A stretch of DNA of 64,000 nt from Ooceraea biroi. Lineage: Eukaryota; Arthropoda; Insecta; Hymenoptera; Formicidae. Of the stretch, positions 46,815 through 58,595 are shown piece by piece (position 1 is the first letter of the stretch; each line of letters begins with the position of its first letter). Both the position numbers and the translations under genes were made by a program. The DNA is taken from the NCBI RefSeq assembly GCF_003672135.1, contig NC_039506.1, forward strand, positions 11,098,001 to 11,162,000. Direction: 5' to 3'. The notes beneath the pieces are model-generated. The model was not told where the DNA came from. It made no database searches and saw only the letters and a program-made list of their open reading frames with translations.

Positions 46815-47993
46815 CAGCGCTGACCTTTTATGTTTGGTGCGTTTCTTTTTGCCCCCCACCAGATAAAATGTCGGCCGGCCGAAAGGGCGGGAAAATGCAT
46901 GTGTGCAAAGTCACTCGTTTGTCGACGAACGCGATCGCACTCGTTACAACCGCGATTACCTTATCGGAAGCCGTCACCTTCAACGGCCGATCCCGAGTGT
47001 CGATTTAGGTTTCGCTCGACGACAGATTGTCACGATCGACTATGCGGGATCGTTGAGGTTAGGCATTATTTCTATCGCAGATGGCGCCAGTTGACGTAGA
47101 ACGCGATACGATGCAACGGTTGACACAGTACCGCCAACATCACGCGGAAAAACCAATAACGCGCAAGGAAAACTTGAGTCCCTGCTTGATGCCGTGATGC
47201 TCGTCGTTCATTTGTTTCTCTCTTTCTTCGTCCTTTTTATGTTTTGTCTTACGAAGGAAGTGTACGTTTTAAAATTTAAATTTATTATTTTCGTAGGAAC
47301 GCAAAAAAATAGTTTTTGAACGTAATACACAAAAAATACATTTTTCCAGATTTTTATTTCTTTACGAGGCAAATATTTAGTTCCTAACATAAAAGAGAGA
47401 TGGAAGAGTATTATAGATCGAATAGCTATTACAAATGCATTATATTAATTTATTATTTGAATTAGTGACATTGCGTATCCTAACCTAAGATATTTATCGT
47501 TGATGTAGGAACAATTAATAAATTATCTAAATTAATTATTTGCTCGAAGAATAAAAGATTAATGGTAAAATTTCAAGCACATGCAAATAATGAGTATACG
47601 AATAAGATTCTTGATGTAAAATTATACTGAACCCATACAAAAGATGCGTGTTATCTTTATCGCTATTGATATTAAAATAATAAGTCTTTTAAGTTTATTT
47701 GCGCTTTCCTTCCTTGCATTTATTTTTTCTGCGGTCAAAACCTGATACTGCAGCACAAGACTCATTTTGCCGGCGCTTCCTTACCTTTTTATGTCTAGTA
47801 CAAAACGTGCTCGGAGAACGAAACAAATGAATGCGTTGAATTAATTTTTCAAATAAATTCTACCTAAATAATCAAAATGGCGACAAGTGTAGATAGCAAC
47901 TTCGCAATTTACGTTTAATGCATTTCAGAAGATGCGCACGAAGGTCGATAGTCGTCGCCTTCGTTCAGAGTCATGATGCACAAGTATCTAAGG

Positions 47994-48076
47994 CTGCGAA
48001 TGCTGCAAAAACACTTCTCATCCTTTTATTTATTTGAAAAAAAACAAGGATAAAAAGTGTTTTGTAGCATTCGCAG
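47994..48076. other. 83-base hairpin of precursor-miRNA size
   Basis: CTGCGAATGCTGCAAAAACAC at the left pairs with GTGTTTTGTAGCATTCGCAG at the right, with few mismatches. The pairing continues through ATCCTT/AAGGAT to an A/T-rich loop. Size and stem quality resemble a microRNA precursor or a very short MITE. It matches no microRNA I recognise. Confidence 0.35.
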
Positions 48077-48480
48077 TGCTAACTGGACTACAGTCTAGAA
48101 ACAACATCGTACTCGCTGAATATGCCTCGGGTGCACTCATTGGTTTACTAGTGCGATGACGCTGGTAAAGTAGGAAGGGAGACACGCGCATGCGTGTCGA
48201 TTCATCAAAACTGCACGGATCTGGGAACATTGATAGCGTAGTCAAAACACTGCTTGCAGAGTTGCGACGCGCAGTCGAAAACGGATCGTGATGCGTATCG
48301 GTTGGAGTGACCGTCATTCTTGTTCCTGTTGTCGTCAAGTGATGTTGGCGTCGCAATAGCGATCGCAGCAAACTGATAAACAGTAAACTTCTCTGCGGAA
48401 AGTAAATCGCACCTGTGATTGTGCGTTGCGTGCGTCGCGAGCAGCGTAACACCAGACGATCGTCGGTGTAGTTTAATCAG

Positions 48481-48963
48481 AAACAACGTGCGAGAATCAC
48501 GTACTTGTTCCACGAGACTAGCTCTGCTCGGCGACGGGCTCTCCTGAACAGTCGCGTGAAGTTGCCGAGACACCGCGTTTCGCGCGAGCGAGCGAGCGCT
48601 CCACGGTGTTGTAACCGGCGTAGTGCGGTCTGCGGTCCTCTGCCCGGTGCTTAATACTCGAGGATACTCGAACCGCGTCCCAGAAGGGAGGGACCGACTT
48701 ATAAGAGTTTTGTAGGTAAAAAAAAAACGCTCCGAGTCTCAGGTTGAGCGCGCGCGAGAGGAAATTATGAGCGAGCGTGATCGCTTGGTGTGTCGCTGTT
48801 TCTCTCGTCATCGTCGCCTCGTCGCAGCTGCCGGCTGTGCTACGCTCGACTTTTGACACGCCGGCCACGCCAATCGTCGTCGTCGTCGGCGTCGCCGACG
48901 AAGTTACCGGGCACGTAACGAGGCGAGCGAGGTAATCGCGACCGTTATCAGCAGCGAGGCAGG
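48481..48963 (+). promoter_or_regulatory. SAP30 promoter and 5' UTR
   Basis: This CpG-rich region lies directly upstream of the SAP30 start, with CGTCGTCGTC repeats at 48870-48900. No TATA box was found. Sequence directly upstream of the ATG (GGCAGGATG) is compatible with initiation. Its extent is inferred from composition. Confidence 0.45.
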
Positions 48964-50501
48964 ATGAACGGCTTCAGCACCGGCGAGGAAGACTCCCGTG
49001 GGGCAGCCGACCAGATCTGCTGCCTGGTCGACGAGGGAGAGCGATGCTCACGTCCGGCTGGTAACGCGTCCTACAGCAAACGCATCCAGAAGACCGTCAC
49101 TCAGCGGCGGCTCAAGCTCAATCTCGATCACATGGTCCGTATGCGCGTAAATAGGAGTAAATTCGCACACGAGCTAAACTTTCTACACGCACGCGTTTCG
49201 ATTCTTTACTTTCACGAGAACCGGAGTAGCAATGGCATTTTGCGACGTTTCAGCGATATTTACCAGGATTCCAGTTAATTATGCTGATCTTTTTGCGTCT
49301 ATCGTAATATTGAAAAATATAATTACTAGAATAGTAAGAGTGATGGATATATTTGAGATATATGAAGCATCAACAGTGACGCATCAAGACTGTTGTTCCA
49401 TGTAACATATTCTAAGGAAAATGAAGTATTATGAGACATTGTTAATAAATTGTACTTTGTGACTACTCAAATAACATGTTATGCATGTTAAATAACATGC
49501 CAAGTGGTTATTATCTTTCATGAACTTACATTTCAATTTAAAATTGTGGAGTAACATTGCATAAATATTTCTATAAATTTGTTGCAACGAGAAGATTCAC
49601 TAATATGGTGCAAACAATAACATTCTTTTTATAAGGAAATTTTATATTAATTATGTATTTATATTAAAAGTTCTTTGATTATTAGAAGGCATTATTGTCA
49701 CATGCAAACAGCTGATTTCTATTCAGAAACGGAGATAGTGATCATACAGCAAAGTGCTTTGGCAATTGTGACGCTTTGCATATATTATGTAGATTTATAA
49801 TTTTATTATTATTCTAATGCTTTGCGTTTGGATACAATGTGTACAGGCACGACACATATACATCTGTGATTATCACAAACAAGTAATCCAGTGTGCGAGA
49901 ACCAAGCAGCAACAGCAACGCAGGCGTAAAGACTCCGAGGAGGACTCTGGTGAAACCGACAACGATCTTCCTGAAGTCGATCTTTTCCAGTTACAAGTCG
50001 GGACTTTGAGGCGATACAAAAGGCACTATAAAGTACCTACACGTCCTGGTCTCAATAAGGCTCAGTTAGCGGATGTAAGTATTATTTTCTTCTCTACTAC
50101 CATTTTCTTATTTCGCGTACGCATGATGCTAATGCAGTACTGAATATAAATATAATTATATAAATATATAAAAATATATTTATATATATAAGGAGATATA
50201 TAAATATCTTAAAGGATATAATTTAATCAACATAAATGTTTAAGGTATATAAATATCGTGTTATGCACGGAGATGTTTCCTGAATAATATTTATGGTTTT
50301 TGTTATTTTGTTATACCATTCTAATGATTATACTCTCAAGAATTACAAGGTATCGGATTATTGTTACAGACTCTGATGAAGCATTTCAAGACTATCCCGG
50401 TAGTGGAGAAGGAAGCTCTAAGTTTCTTCATATACACAGTTAAAACTAATGCGAATAAGCTGGATCAAAAAAATGGTCTGAGTAGTAGCGATACGACGTA
50501 G
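48964..50501 (+). CDS. Sap30: SAP30/SAP30L subunit of the Sin3-histone deacetylase complex, three exons
   Basis: Exons are 48964-49146, 49847-50074 and 50370-50501, in phase, giving 180 residues (human SAP30L has 183). The start MNGFSTGEEDSR matches the vertebrate SAP30L start. The N-terminal zinc module is visible as C19-C20, C28, C68 and H71 (CCLVDEGERC and YICDYHK). A basic stretch (QQRRRKDSEED) and the conserved EVDLFQLQVGTLRRYKRHYK block follow. The C-terminal part is the Sin3-binding helix region (KHFKTIPV to FFIYTVKTN). The protein bridges Sin3 to HDACs and other repressors in the nucleus. The first donor could instead lie 15 bases upstream (GTCCGT at 49132), but GTAAAT at 49147 is stronger. 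A poly(A) candidate AATAAA lies at 50966. Confidence 0.93.
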
Positions 50502-50709
50502 CGGCACTTTGCAGTGCGACTGCAAATTTCACCATGTAACTATTGTAATATTATTATACATTAGTTATGCAATAAGTGTAATATTAATTTTTACTTGTAT
50601 ATGTATTTTATAAGAAACTGTGTATAAAACATATATATATTAGGGAAAGCCAGAGAGCGAGCGAGCGAACGAGAGAGAGAGAGGAGAGAGAGGAGAGAGA
50701 GAGAGAGAG

Positions 50710-50740
<31 letters not shown>

Positions 50741-52670
50741 TGTATACGTTACGGTGAATATTGTAACATATATATATTTCAGTATCAAAGTTATTCACTT
50801 ATTTTACCTTTTTTTTTATTCACACCGGACAACTCGTATGTGTGCATACATAGAACTTAACGTGATAAAAGTGTACAAATGCACGGGGATCGCTCGTGCG
50901 TTTCGTTTTAGAAACTGCGGGCGATAGTGTACGTTGGAAAGACAACACGCGTGCAATTATTATGAAATAAACAACTTTTGTCCGACCAATGTGTTTTTAT
51001 GTCTCTTTATCTTTATTGCAAAAAAGAACAAAATACATAGAATATATATTCCGTGGTTTCGGGACTTCGATATAATTTCCCGATATATGTATATATCTAA
51101 ATTTATTGTAAGTATATGAATATATGTGCAGTTTGACAAGTGCACTGTACAACGCTCTTCCTGTTCTCAATTTTTACTTTGTTATATGCCTTCTCAATAC
51201 GTTCGTTAGCGACATAATCGCTGTAATAATTAAATGGTTTCTCCTATCGATTAAGCCTCTCTATAAAAACTTTTTATCCATCTCCCTTTAGAAAAAGAAA
51301 TATGTATATCATTTTATAATTCCTCGGAAATATTTAGTGGATAAAGAAAGTATTTATTTACGTGTCTGTTTGAAAGACAATTGTACGCAGAAAATAAACA
51401 TCGATACAAAGTGTAAGGTGCTTTATTCGACTTTATTATAAACGAAAGAAAATAAAATAGTGTATATTTGATTAAACTTTAATATGAAGATGTAATAAAG
51501 AATAATATATATCATTGGAAATATCAAGATTGTATACATTATATACTGATGTAATGATAAAAGTATAGGGAAGAAATTAAAATTTTAATAATTTAAAAAA
51601 TAAATTTCATTATTTGTTAACACGATGTAATTACGATCTATATATTCTTGACACGATTGGAAAAAAGTATTTCCATGCTGCCTGCTAATGCTTTCTGATT
51701 ATTCTTTAGACAATCCTTTTTTTCTGAATTTGTTTCATTACTCTCGCAATTTTGAACTTGATCCTAGATTCTCAATCCGTTTACCGTTACAAATACTTTA
51801 TATTGCTGTAACAAGCATTTTCTTCTTGCCTCTGCAAGATGTGAATATCAATTCAATGATCGATTTTAAAAATCTTTTTTAGATTAAAAATTTTAGAATT
51901 ACTAAATTATTGTAGACAACGTACTTTTTTTATCCACTATTCTTAAAGTTACTTTGTAAGTAGCAAAGTCAGTATATTGCGTATATAAAGTGTATTGCGA
52001 GGCGGCAAAATTATTTCTAACAATCTCTCTTGGAAATCTGTCATATATACGTAGGCGGTTATCATGTAATAAAATTACATTGTCCTTTCCTTATCATCTG
52101 CTAATGAACATCTTTTTTGCGTCGTCTGTTATGTCACGCGAAGCAATCTACTGTAGCTCTATTAATGCGGTATAAGAGTGCATAGTGCAATATGTACGTT
52201 TCTATTATTCTTGAACGTTACCAATATCGTTATCATCGCTATCATTATTTTAATATTAATGTCGCATAATAGCATTTACTGTTATTTGAATCATTAACTA
52301 TCTCTAAAACTTGTACAGAATCTCGATTATCTGCCAATGGATAATTGGGACTCTGACTGAATTTGCATCATCAGTAATATATATATATATATCTATATAT
52401 AATTAGCAGCATTAGTCGTATATATAATATAGCGTTTCCGTGTGAGAAAGTCATTATAAAATGGAATTCTTGTTTCCAAATCTATTTTTTGTGTTATAAG
52501 TATATAACTGAATTTTCGCAAGTCATTTTTCTTTTTCTTTTCCGGACAATATCAACAGTATACATAATATATACAACGATCAATAATACTAGGTTAGTAG
52601 TCAAATTTTCAAGCATGCAATGCTTGAATCAAAGTAAATCCAGCATGCCAGTTCTGTCTGGTGGTGTCAT
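50502..52670. other. Convergent intergenic region, SAP30 and HMG-box gene 3' ends
   Basis: AT-rich DNA with no recognisable exon. It holds the SAP30 3' UTR with simple repeats at 50655-50748 and, on the minus strand, the 3' UTR of the HMG-box gene. A (TA)n tract lies at about 52376-52400. Confidence 0.55.
50655..50748. repeat. GA-rich tract followed by (GTAT)n
   Basis: GAGC/GAGA repeats pass into nine or so GTAT units in the probable 3' UTR of SAP30. Both are ordinary microsatellites. Confidence 0.9.
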
Positions 52671-54946
52671 TTATACGGTTCCAACTTCTTCCGGATCATA
52701 ATTTTTCACTCTCTTGTTGTACGCGATTATTTCCTGCAAATTAAATCAGTAGGTTTACATTAAATTTACAAAGATTTCATGCGGATTAATTAATTACGAA
52801 TATTTGCACGAAAATCTGTAAAATAAATGTCAAGTCTCGAATTCGTTTTTATTTCCAGTGCAGTCCAAAAACAACAACGTACTCTTTCATATCGAGCTCT
52901 ATCCTCTTCCGCGATAGCCATGTACTTAGATTTCGTTTGCAGATCCGTGCTCATCCACAATTTTCCTAATTCCTTTGCGATATCGCCTACTCCCATCTCG
53001 GGGTGCAGCTCCCTCATTTTACCGCGCAGCTCTTGGCAGAAATAGAAGAACGCTGACCTATGAGATATACAATACAATAACAAAATGATACAATGGGTAA
53101 TCGCAGTTTGAACTTTTAACATAAACTATAATAACAAATATTTTTCCCATTATAACATATGATCGTATTAACTAAGAAAAATCGTAATAACACTAAAAAA
53201 ACATCAAGCAATAATAATATTAAAGTGCATGTAAAAGGCATCGAAGTAAAATTCAATTGTCATTCGTTCGAAACTTGTCACATACAGAGCACGTTTCGGT
53301 GCATCCTTGTCCCTATATCTCTTCGTTCCTCTACGCGTTGGTCTCTCGGGCTCCTCGTGACCGCTGTAGTGTCTTTCATAGTAATACATTTTCTTGTTGT
53401 TGCAATGGGCATTACCATCCTCCAGATGTACAATCTACAAAAAAACATCATTATTATTAATTGCAATTACTGTAAAGCTTTTATCATACTATCTGAAATT
53501 GAAATTGTGATTTGACTAATCAAAATGTTTTGGTTGTTTTACATGCTCATCATTCTCTTTGATTAGATAAGACTGCAATTTAAACAATTTTTTTTCTCAA
53601 ATTTGATTAAAATTTCTTAAATTGTTGGGAAGGTTGTTTCTAACTATGGTATTCATAGACAGACCTTATATTTCAGGCCTCCTTAAGTTTATCTTCAGAT
53701 ACTCTATGGATCATTTTATTGACTATGGAACATCTGAAGATGAATTTAAGGAGGCCTTAAATATAAGGCCTGTCTATAGTAATTCAAGTACTTGTAAGGT
53801 ATGTCAACTGATGAATATCCACTTTTTATTGAATTTATTGTATTATGAATATGATAAAATTCAATATAATGTATTTTATTGTATTACTAGGGAAACACCT
53901 GTCTACGCCAGGCGTTATCATTGGCTGCGTTCAGCAGAAAAAGCAGATCAGTAAGCGCTCAGTGATTCTTTAATACAATTGGTTCTTGCCTTTAGATCTT
54001 CGCTGGATTCAAGTGCAGAAACCAATCATAATAAAGAATCACTAAGCGCTTACCGATCTGCTTTTTCTGCTGAACACAGCCATTGTTGAAATTAAGGGGA
54101 TGCTGGAGCTGCTAGTGAACTTCTTCGCGATGGTGCTGCCATTTGCACAATAAAATGCTTTTTATAACAATTTCGCAATTTGTACGCACAAAATTGCGGT
54201 TGAACGAACTCGGGATAAAATAAAGGAATATAATGAAGCTTTTCAAAGTGACTTTAGAAGCGTAATAAAAGAGAATTCTCGATTCTCCTTTACGTAAAGG
54301 AGAATCGAGAATTCTCTTTTATTACGCTTCTAAAGTCACTTTGAAAAGCTTCATTATATTCCTTTATTTTATCCCGAGTTCGTTCAACCGCAATTTTGTG
54401 CGTACAAATTGCGAAATTGTTATAAAAAGCATTTTATTGTGCAAATGGCAGCACCATCGCGAAGAAGTTCACTAGCAGCTCCAGCATCCCCTTAAAGATT
54501 TCAAGAATTTTCCCATTACCTGGGGATGAACCCCTATCACCATGCGAAATTTGGTGTTTCTAGCATGTCGGGAAGTACTCGATCAATTCAACGACAGACA
54601 GAATAGGGATTTTATATGTATAGATGAATACAAATTATTGTACCTCATTCTTCACCGGTACGGCATTAATGATGAAATTTTTACTTTGTCCAGTATTGGA
54701 CCACTTGGCCTGATTATTGGAGACTGTGGACACATTGTTCTGCTTCATCACACTTTCTCCGCCACATTCTATAAAAGAGAACCTAGTAGTCACCACTGAA
54801 GGAAAACTGAAGCAGTTTTCAAGTTACAACCATATACCTGGTGCCATATTAGTCTGGCCAACGATCATGGTGTCTCTCATTGCTGAGTTTAAAGAATTGT
54901 CACCAGTTTTTGCAAGATACACATTCTTTCTGTCCGATGACTCCAT
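52671..54946 (-). CDS. Single-HMG-box paralogue of Dsp1, five exons
   Basis: Exons from the 5' end: 54838-54946, 54644-54768, 53286-53434, 52883-53057 and 52671-52733. All phases agree, giving 206 residues. The last three exons mirror Dsp1 exons 3-5. The 175-base fourth exon has exactly the same length and phases as its Dsp1 counterpart, and the third joins box B at the same codon (APKRAL/SAFFYFC). Box B (about residues 121-195) is intact, with GVGDIAKELGKLW conserved. Box A is absent: the first 127 residues are polar and unique (starting MESSDRKNVYLAKTGDNSLN), and the acidic tail is lost (ends DPEEVGTV). It probably binds or bends DNA in the nucleus. Intron 2 carries three fold-back repeats. 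First-exon calls rest on open frame and splice sites only. Confidence 0.82.
53655..53776. repeat. Fold-back repeat 1 in the HMG-box gene intron
   Basis: Arms of about 46 bases (53655-53700 and 53732-53776) are inverted copies, sharing AGGCCTCCTTAA and its complement, around a spacer of about 30 bases. It is probably a small MITE. Confidence 0.65.
53919..54086. repeat. Fold-back repeat 2 in the HMG-box gene intron
   Basis: Arms of about 70 bases are inverted copies with some mismatches. They share GTTCAGCAGAAAAAGCAGAT at 53930 and its complement at 54054-54076. A short loop lies at about 53989-54016. It ends ten bases before the perfect palindrome that follows. Confidence 0.7.
54096..54491. 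mobile_element. Perfect 396 bp palindrome flanked by TTAA
   Basis: Every base from 54096 to 54293 is matched by its complement from 54491 back to 54294, with no loop (centre TAC/GTA). TTAA flanks both ends (54092-54095 and 54492-54495), the duplication made by piggyBac-type transposases. It encodes nothing recognisable. It lies in intron 2 of the HMG-box gene. A perfect unspaced palindrome of this size is normally unstable, so it is either very young or an assembly artefact. Confidence 0.8.
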
Positions 54947-56786
54947 GATTGGTGATCCTTTGATTATTCTCACGTGATTCAAGAGCTATAATGCAGCTTA
55001 TTAAGATTATAGAGTTATCTGTCAATAATAACAATAACTCAGTTTTAAAGATGCAAAAATTCAAAAAAACAATCAAGAATTTATGAATATATTTTATTTC
55101 ATACTAATTGATCTTAAACAGAAAATCCATCATTTTGTAAATCTCATTAATTTTTTTTAGCGCTGAAATTAACATCCGTTTCCAAAATTGTTAATCACAC
55201 GAGATTGTTGATACTCGATTACTCGTATTGGATAATTAAAAAAAAAACCAAGAACATGGAACTGAACCGACTCGATGGACTCGTGTATTTTAGCTGCACT
55301 TCCGACTGTAAAAAGGAATGTAACTTTAATGCAGCAAGGAAAATAGACCCATCACCGACCTGCGCCTCTTTTCTTTTTTGGTATTTTCGTAATTTCAAGA
55401 ATTTCCGAGTACACTGGTAAACAGAGTTACGGAGGTACTCGCACCGTTGGGTTGAACGACTATCACTTATCGAACGTGGCAGGATGCGGGCGGCGGTGGT
55501 GGCGGACGCAGATTCGCGAGCACGAGAGGACGACGGATGATTGGACGAGAAAAAACGAATCGGGGACTGGCAAGCTCGCGGACAATGCCGAGCCGTGCGT
55601 GGCACTGTACGTGCTCAGCTATTGGAATTTCAGATAAAAAGGCATCGTATGCGGTACCGAGGCGATCGTCAACGATGCGTTCGTTGTCGCGAGGCTAAAG
55701 GACGCCAATGGCTTCGATCGTTCGTGCGACTTTGTGCGTAGCGTCACGACGCCTCGTCTCGACAAGGCTAGCGAGAATCACATCGACACAATGCGACGAG
55801 CGAAGCTAGGAAGGGAAAAAAAACCCGGAACCTAAGCACATCAGATATGGCAGTTGCCGTGGCGTGACGTACATTGTTACGAACGTATACATATACGCGC
55901 ACAACTGTATGCTCAGCCGCACGAACATTGTTCTTTACCTATCTCTGTCGAGGTCGTTCAATCGCATAAATGTTGGTCGAACGTGTTCGCGAATCGCATC
56001 TTCCCGATTACCTATGTTTTCCTGAACGATGTTCACAGTGTCGCAATATTCTTCGCTAAATACCTCGCACGTACGTACACACGCCCGCAAATCGTTATAC
56101 GGACAATCAACGTATCGCGTGCGTACGTGAGAGAGAGGAACTAAAAATCGCACAGACTGGAAACTGAGATAGCAATATGGACCACGTAGTATGTTGTGAT
56201 ACTGTAGTTTACTTCTTCGTTGAAGCAAGGCTGTTCGGTTTGTCGGTTGGATAGTGTGGATTGGATGCGGATGCTGAATAAAATTTTCCTCTCCTTAAAG
56301 ATTTAAAAATGCTTTTGGATCTGTAACATCTTATTTTATAATCCAAGCACGTGGAAAACGAATTCTTGCACGTAAGATTGTACATCATGGATATAGGAAT
56401 ATTTGCGTGGAGCATGTGGGCTCCTCCACACAGGATGCAGCACGCGTCCACGTTTGTCCACGTCCCGATTGACCACAGGCCAATCAAATTGCTTAGTTTG
56501 ATTGGGTTAGGTTAAATTTGACTACTTTTATTGGCTGTGTCCAATTGCATATTTCTGATAGGACAAACCGACGCACGCGCACTGAAAATTGGATACCGCT
56601 GAAGGAGTTCAGTGTCGCTACTTATATACGTTTATACCGTGGTTGAATCTGCTGAATGCAGCCATGATGTGATGCGTATGTGTATATACAAGCCACTCTT
56701 CGGTTTGTAGCAGCGTGAAAACAAAGATAGCATAGGTTAAGAGAGTAGAAAGTGTTTGATTTGCATCGAATCAAGCAATATCAGAA
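54947..56786. promoter_or_regulatory. Divergent promoter region of the HMG-box gene and NF-YB
   Basis: The two genes diverge from this 1.8 kb. A CpG-rich block at about 55440-55800 is the best promoter candidate for the minus-strand HMG-box gene or both. The part close to NF-YB holds a cluster of CCAAT pentamers (listed separately). No coding exon was recognised. Confidence 0.5.
56260..56592. promoter_or_regulatory. Cluster of six CCAAT pentamers upstream of NF-YB
   Basis: CCAAT occurs at 56480 and 56541, and its complement ATTGG at 56260, 56501, 56530 and 56588. Fewer than one is expected by chance in 333 bases on both strands (2 in 1,024 per position). NF-Y binds CCAAT as a trimer containing the product of the adjacent gene. 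Autoregulation is therefore plausible but inferred. Confidence 0.45.
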
Positions 56787-57304
56787 ATGGAGAATAGTGG
56801 TGAGAGCGGAGACGATGGTGGCCCTTTAGGATCGACGGCGTTCTTGGGCGGAGGCGGCGTCGCGGCGTCTTACATCGGCGTACAATCGGACGACATGGAA
56901 GGTAGGTTAGCGTTTTCTTCGGAGAGATAACGTTCACATTGGCATTCACGATCGTCACGTACACATTTCGTCGTACATTTAAATATTATTTGAATTCGCG
57001 ATCTGTTATATTTGTATCTATCATATCATTAATCACATCTCATGTATAAGTATACAGTTTCTCAGACTGTACCATGTTTACAATTTTTATTGCAATAGTG
57101 ATGAAGCTCGTTAAAGTTCTTTCTATCTTTGCGTTGCAAACCATCAACGAGCGATATGCGTCAATGATTAATAAACCATTTTTAAACGTATTGAAAGGTT
57201 ACTAAAACTGTGTCTGTACTTGAGAGATGGGATTAGTTTGCTACATAAGATGTATCAAAATAAAAATGTATCAATCATATGTATTTATTAAAAGATCGAT
57301 ATTT

Positions 57305-57344
<40 letters not shown>

Positions 57345-58008
57345 GAGCAGTATATTTATACGAGTATTCTCCTTTGTAAATGGTCGCAAACAAATTGATA
57401 GATGAGTTGCTCGAGTAATAAAGGATAAGTGTAAATTTTAACAAATGCTTCCAAACCTAGATGACCCTGAGAACACAGATGACTCGAATCACGGTACGGG
57501 GGATCCATTGCAAAGTCCTGGCGTTTCCACGGCTGGTGGACCTCTCCGAGAACAGGATCGCTTCTTGCCGATAGCGAACGTAGCAAAGATCATGAAACGA
57601 GCCATCCCTGAGGCTGGGAAAATAGCTAAGGATGCGCGTGAATGTGTACAAGAGTGCGTGTCGGAGTTCATTTCATTTATCACGTCGGAAGCGAGTGACA
57701 GGTGTCACATGGAGAAGCGTAAAACTATCAATGGTGAAGACATTTTGTTCGCTATGACCACGCTTGGTTTCGACAATTACGTCGAGCCTCTGAAAGTGTA
57801 TCTGCAAAAGTATCGTGAGGCAACGAAGGGCGATAATCCTCCGAGCACTGGGGCGGCTACTGGTAATGGGAAAATGGAAACGCAGGGTAACATGTACGAG
57901 GATCAGCTATTCGCCATCACTGCGACGGCATCGAGCGTCACCAGTTCTGACAATTCGGTCATCTATAGTTATTCATCCAACGAACAGATGCAATTCCAAC
58001 TTTCCTGA
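56787..58008 (+). CDS. Nf-YB: NF-YB, CCAAT-binding factor subunit beta (HAP3-type histone fold), two exons
   Basis: Exons are 56787-56901 and 57461-58008, joined in phase 1, giving 220 residues (human NF-YB has 207). Residues 1-73 are acidic and glycine-rich. The histone-fold domain starts at about residue 74 with DRFLPIANVAKIMKRAIPE. It continues through KDARECVQECVSEFISFITS and EKRKTINGEDILFAMTTLGF, and ends near KVYLQKYRE. These are family hallmarks: the LPIANV motif, the paired cysteines and the NF-YC dimer interface. The C-terminal 60 residues are Ser/Thr/Gln-rich. With NF-YC and NF-YA it binds CCAAT boxes at promoters. The ATG is preceded by AGAA. A poly(A) candidate AATAAA lies at 58269. 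The call is certain. Confidence 0.96.
57310..57345. repeat. (TA)n microsatellite in the NF-YB intron
   Basis: About 14 TA units, in the 559-base intron of NF-YB. It is an ordinary dinucleotide repeat. Confidence 0.9.
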
Positions 58009-58289
58009 TCACTGGGAATTAAAGTGATATCGATATAACGTAAGACACACGCGTTACACGTTCTAAGATACTCTGTGCGATCTGTGAAATTGGGCATCGA
58101 TAATCGTCGTACAGATCCGAGAAAAGAGACGCGACTTTGCCTAGTAACATGGGCAGCGAAATATTTTAAGTTTTAATGTTAAGGCATAATCATTATAAGA
58201 TTCGATCGAACCGAAAGGTAAAAATAATCTTTATAAAGAAGCAAGAAGCTTGTAAGAATGTGAGCGCAAATAAACTGCAAGAGACTGTT

Positions 58290-58292
<3 letters not shown>

Positions 58293-58346
<54 letters not shown>
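58293..58346. repeat. (GA)n microsatellite in the NF-YB 3' region
   Basis: About 26 uninterrupted GA units, 25 bases after the AATAAA at 58269. It lies between the convergent NF-YB and the membrane-protein gene. Confidence 0.95.
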
Positions 58347-58350
<4 letters not shown>

Positions 58351-58595
58351 GTGGATCGATCTAATGGTGGTATCGCTATTTTCTCGAACACGACACAAGG
58401 GTAGAAAAACGTAGCCGATTCCTTTATTCTTCTATTGTTTAAGCTCTAAAGACGCATTCAGACTACTCGTTAGGCTGCGAGAACTCGTGGTTCAGGCCGC
58501 AACGGAAACTAGAGTCGGGTACTTGGACAAGAACCGGCAGTAAATCGGCGTAGAATTCATTCGTAGAAAACGTTCGTGATGCGACACGTTGTCCT

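Larger units (their letters stand above)
41001..48480. other. Gene-poor stretch between Dsp1 and SAP30
   Basis: No coding gene was recognised in about 7.5 kb. It contains CT-rich DNA up to 42300, AT-rich DNA at 42600-45250 with a hAT-like MITE and a tandem repeat, and a strong CpG-rich block at 45280-47100. Such a block normally marks a promoter, yet no matching gene start was seen. It may serve a distal non-coding exon of Dsp1 or SAP30, or a non-coding RNA. Confidence 0.5.

Noticed and set aside
54520..54559. Possible 40-base extra exon of the HMG-box gene (CTAG acceptor, GTAATG donor)
   Set aside because: It would leave phase 1, whereas the next exon needs phase 0. Skipping it keeps the whole gene in frame.
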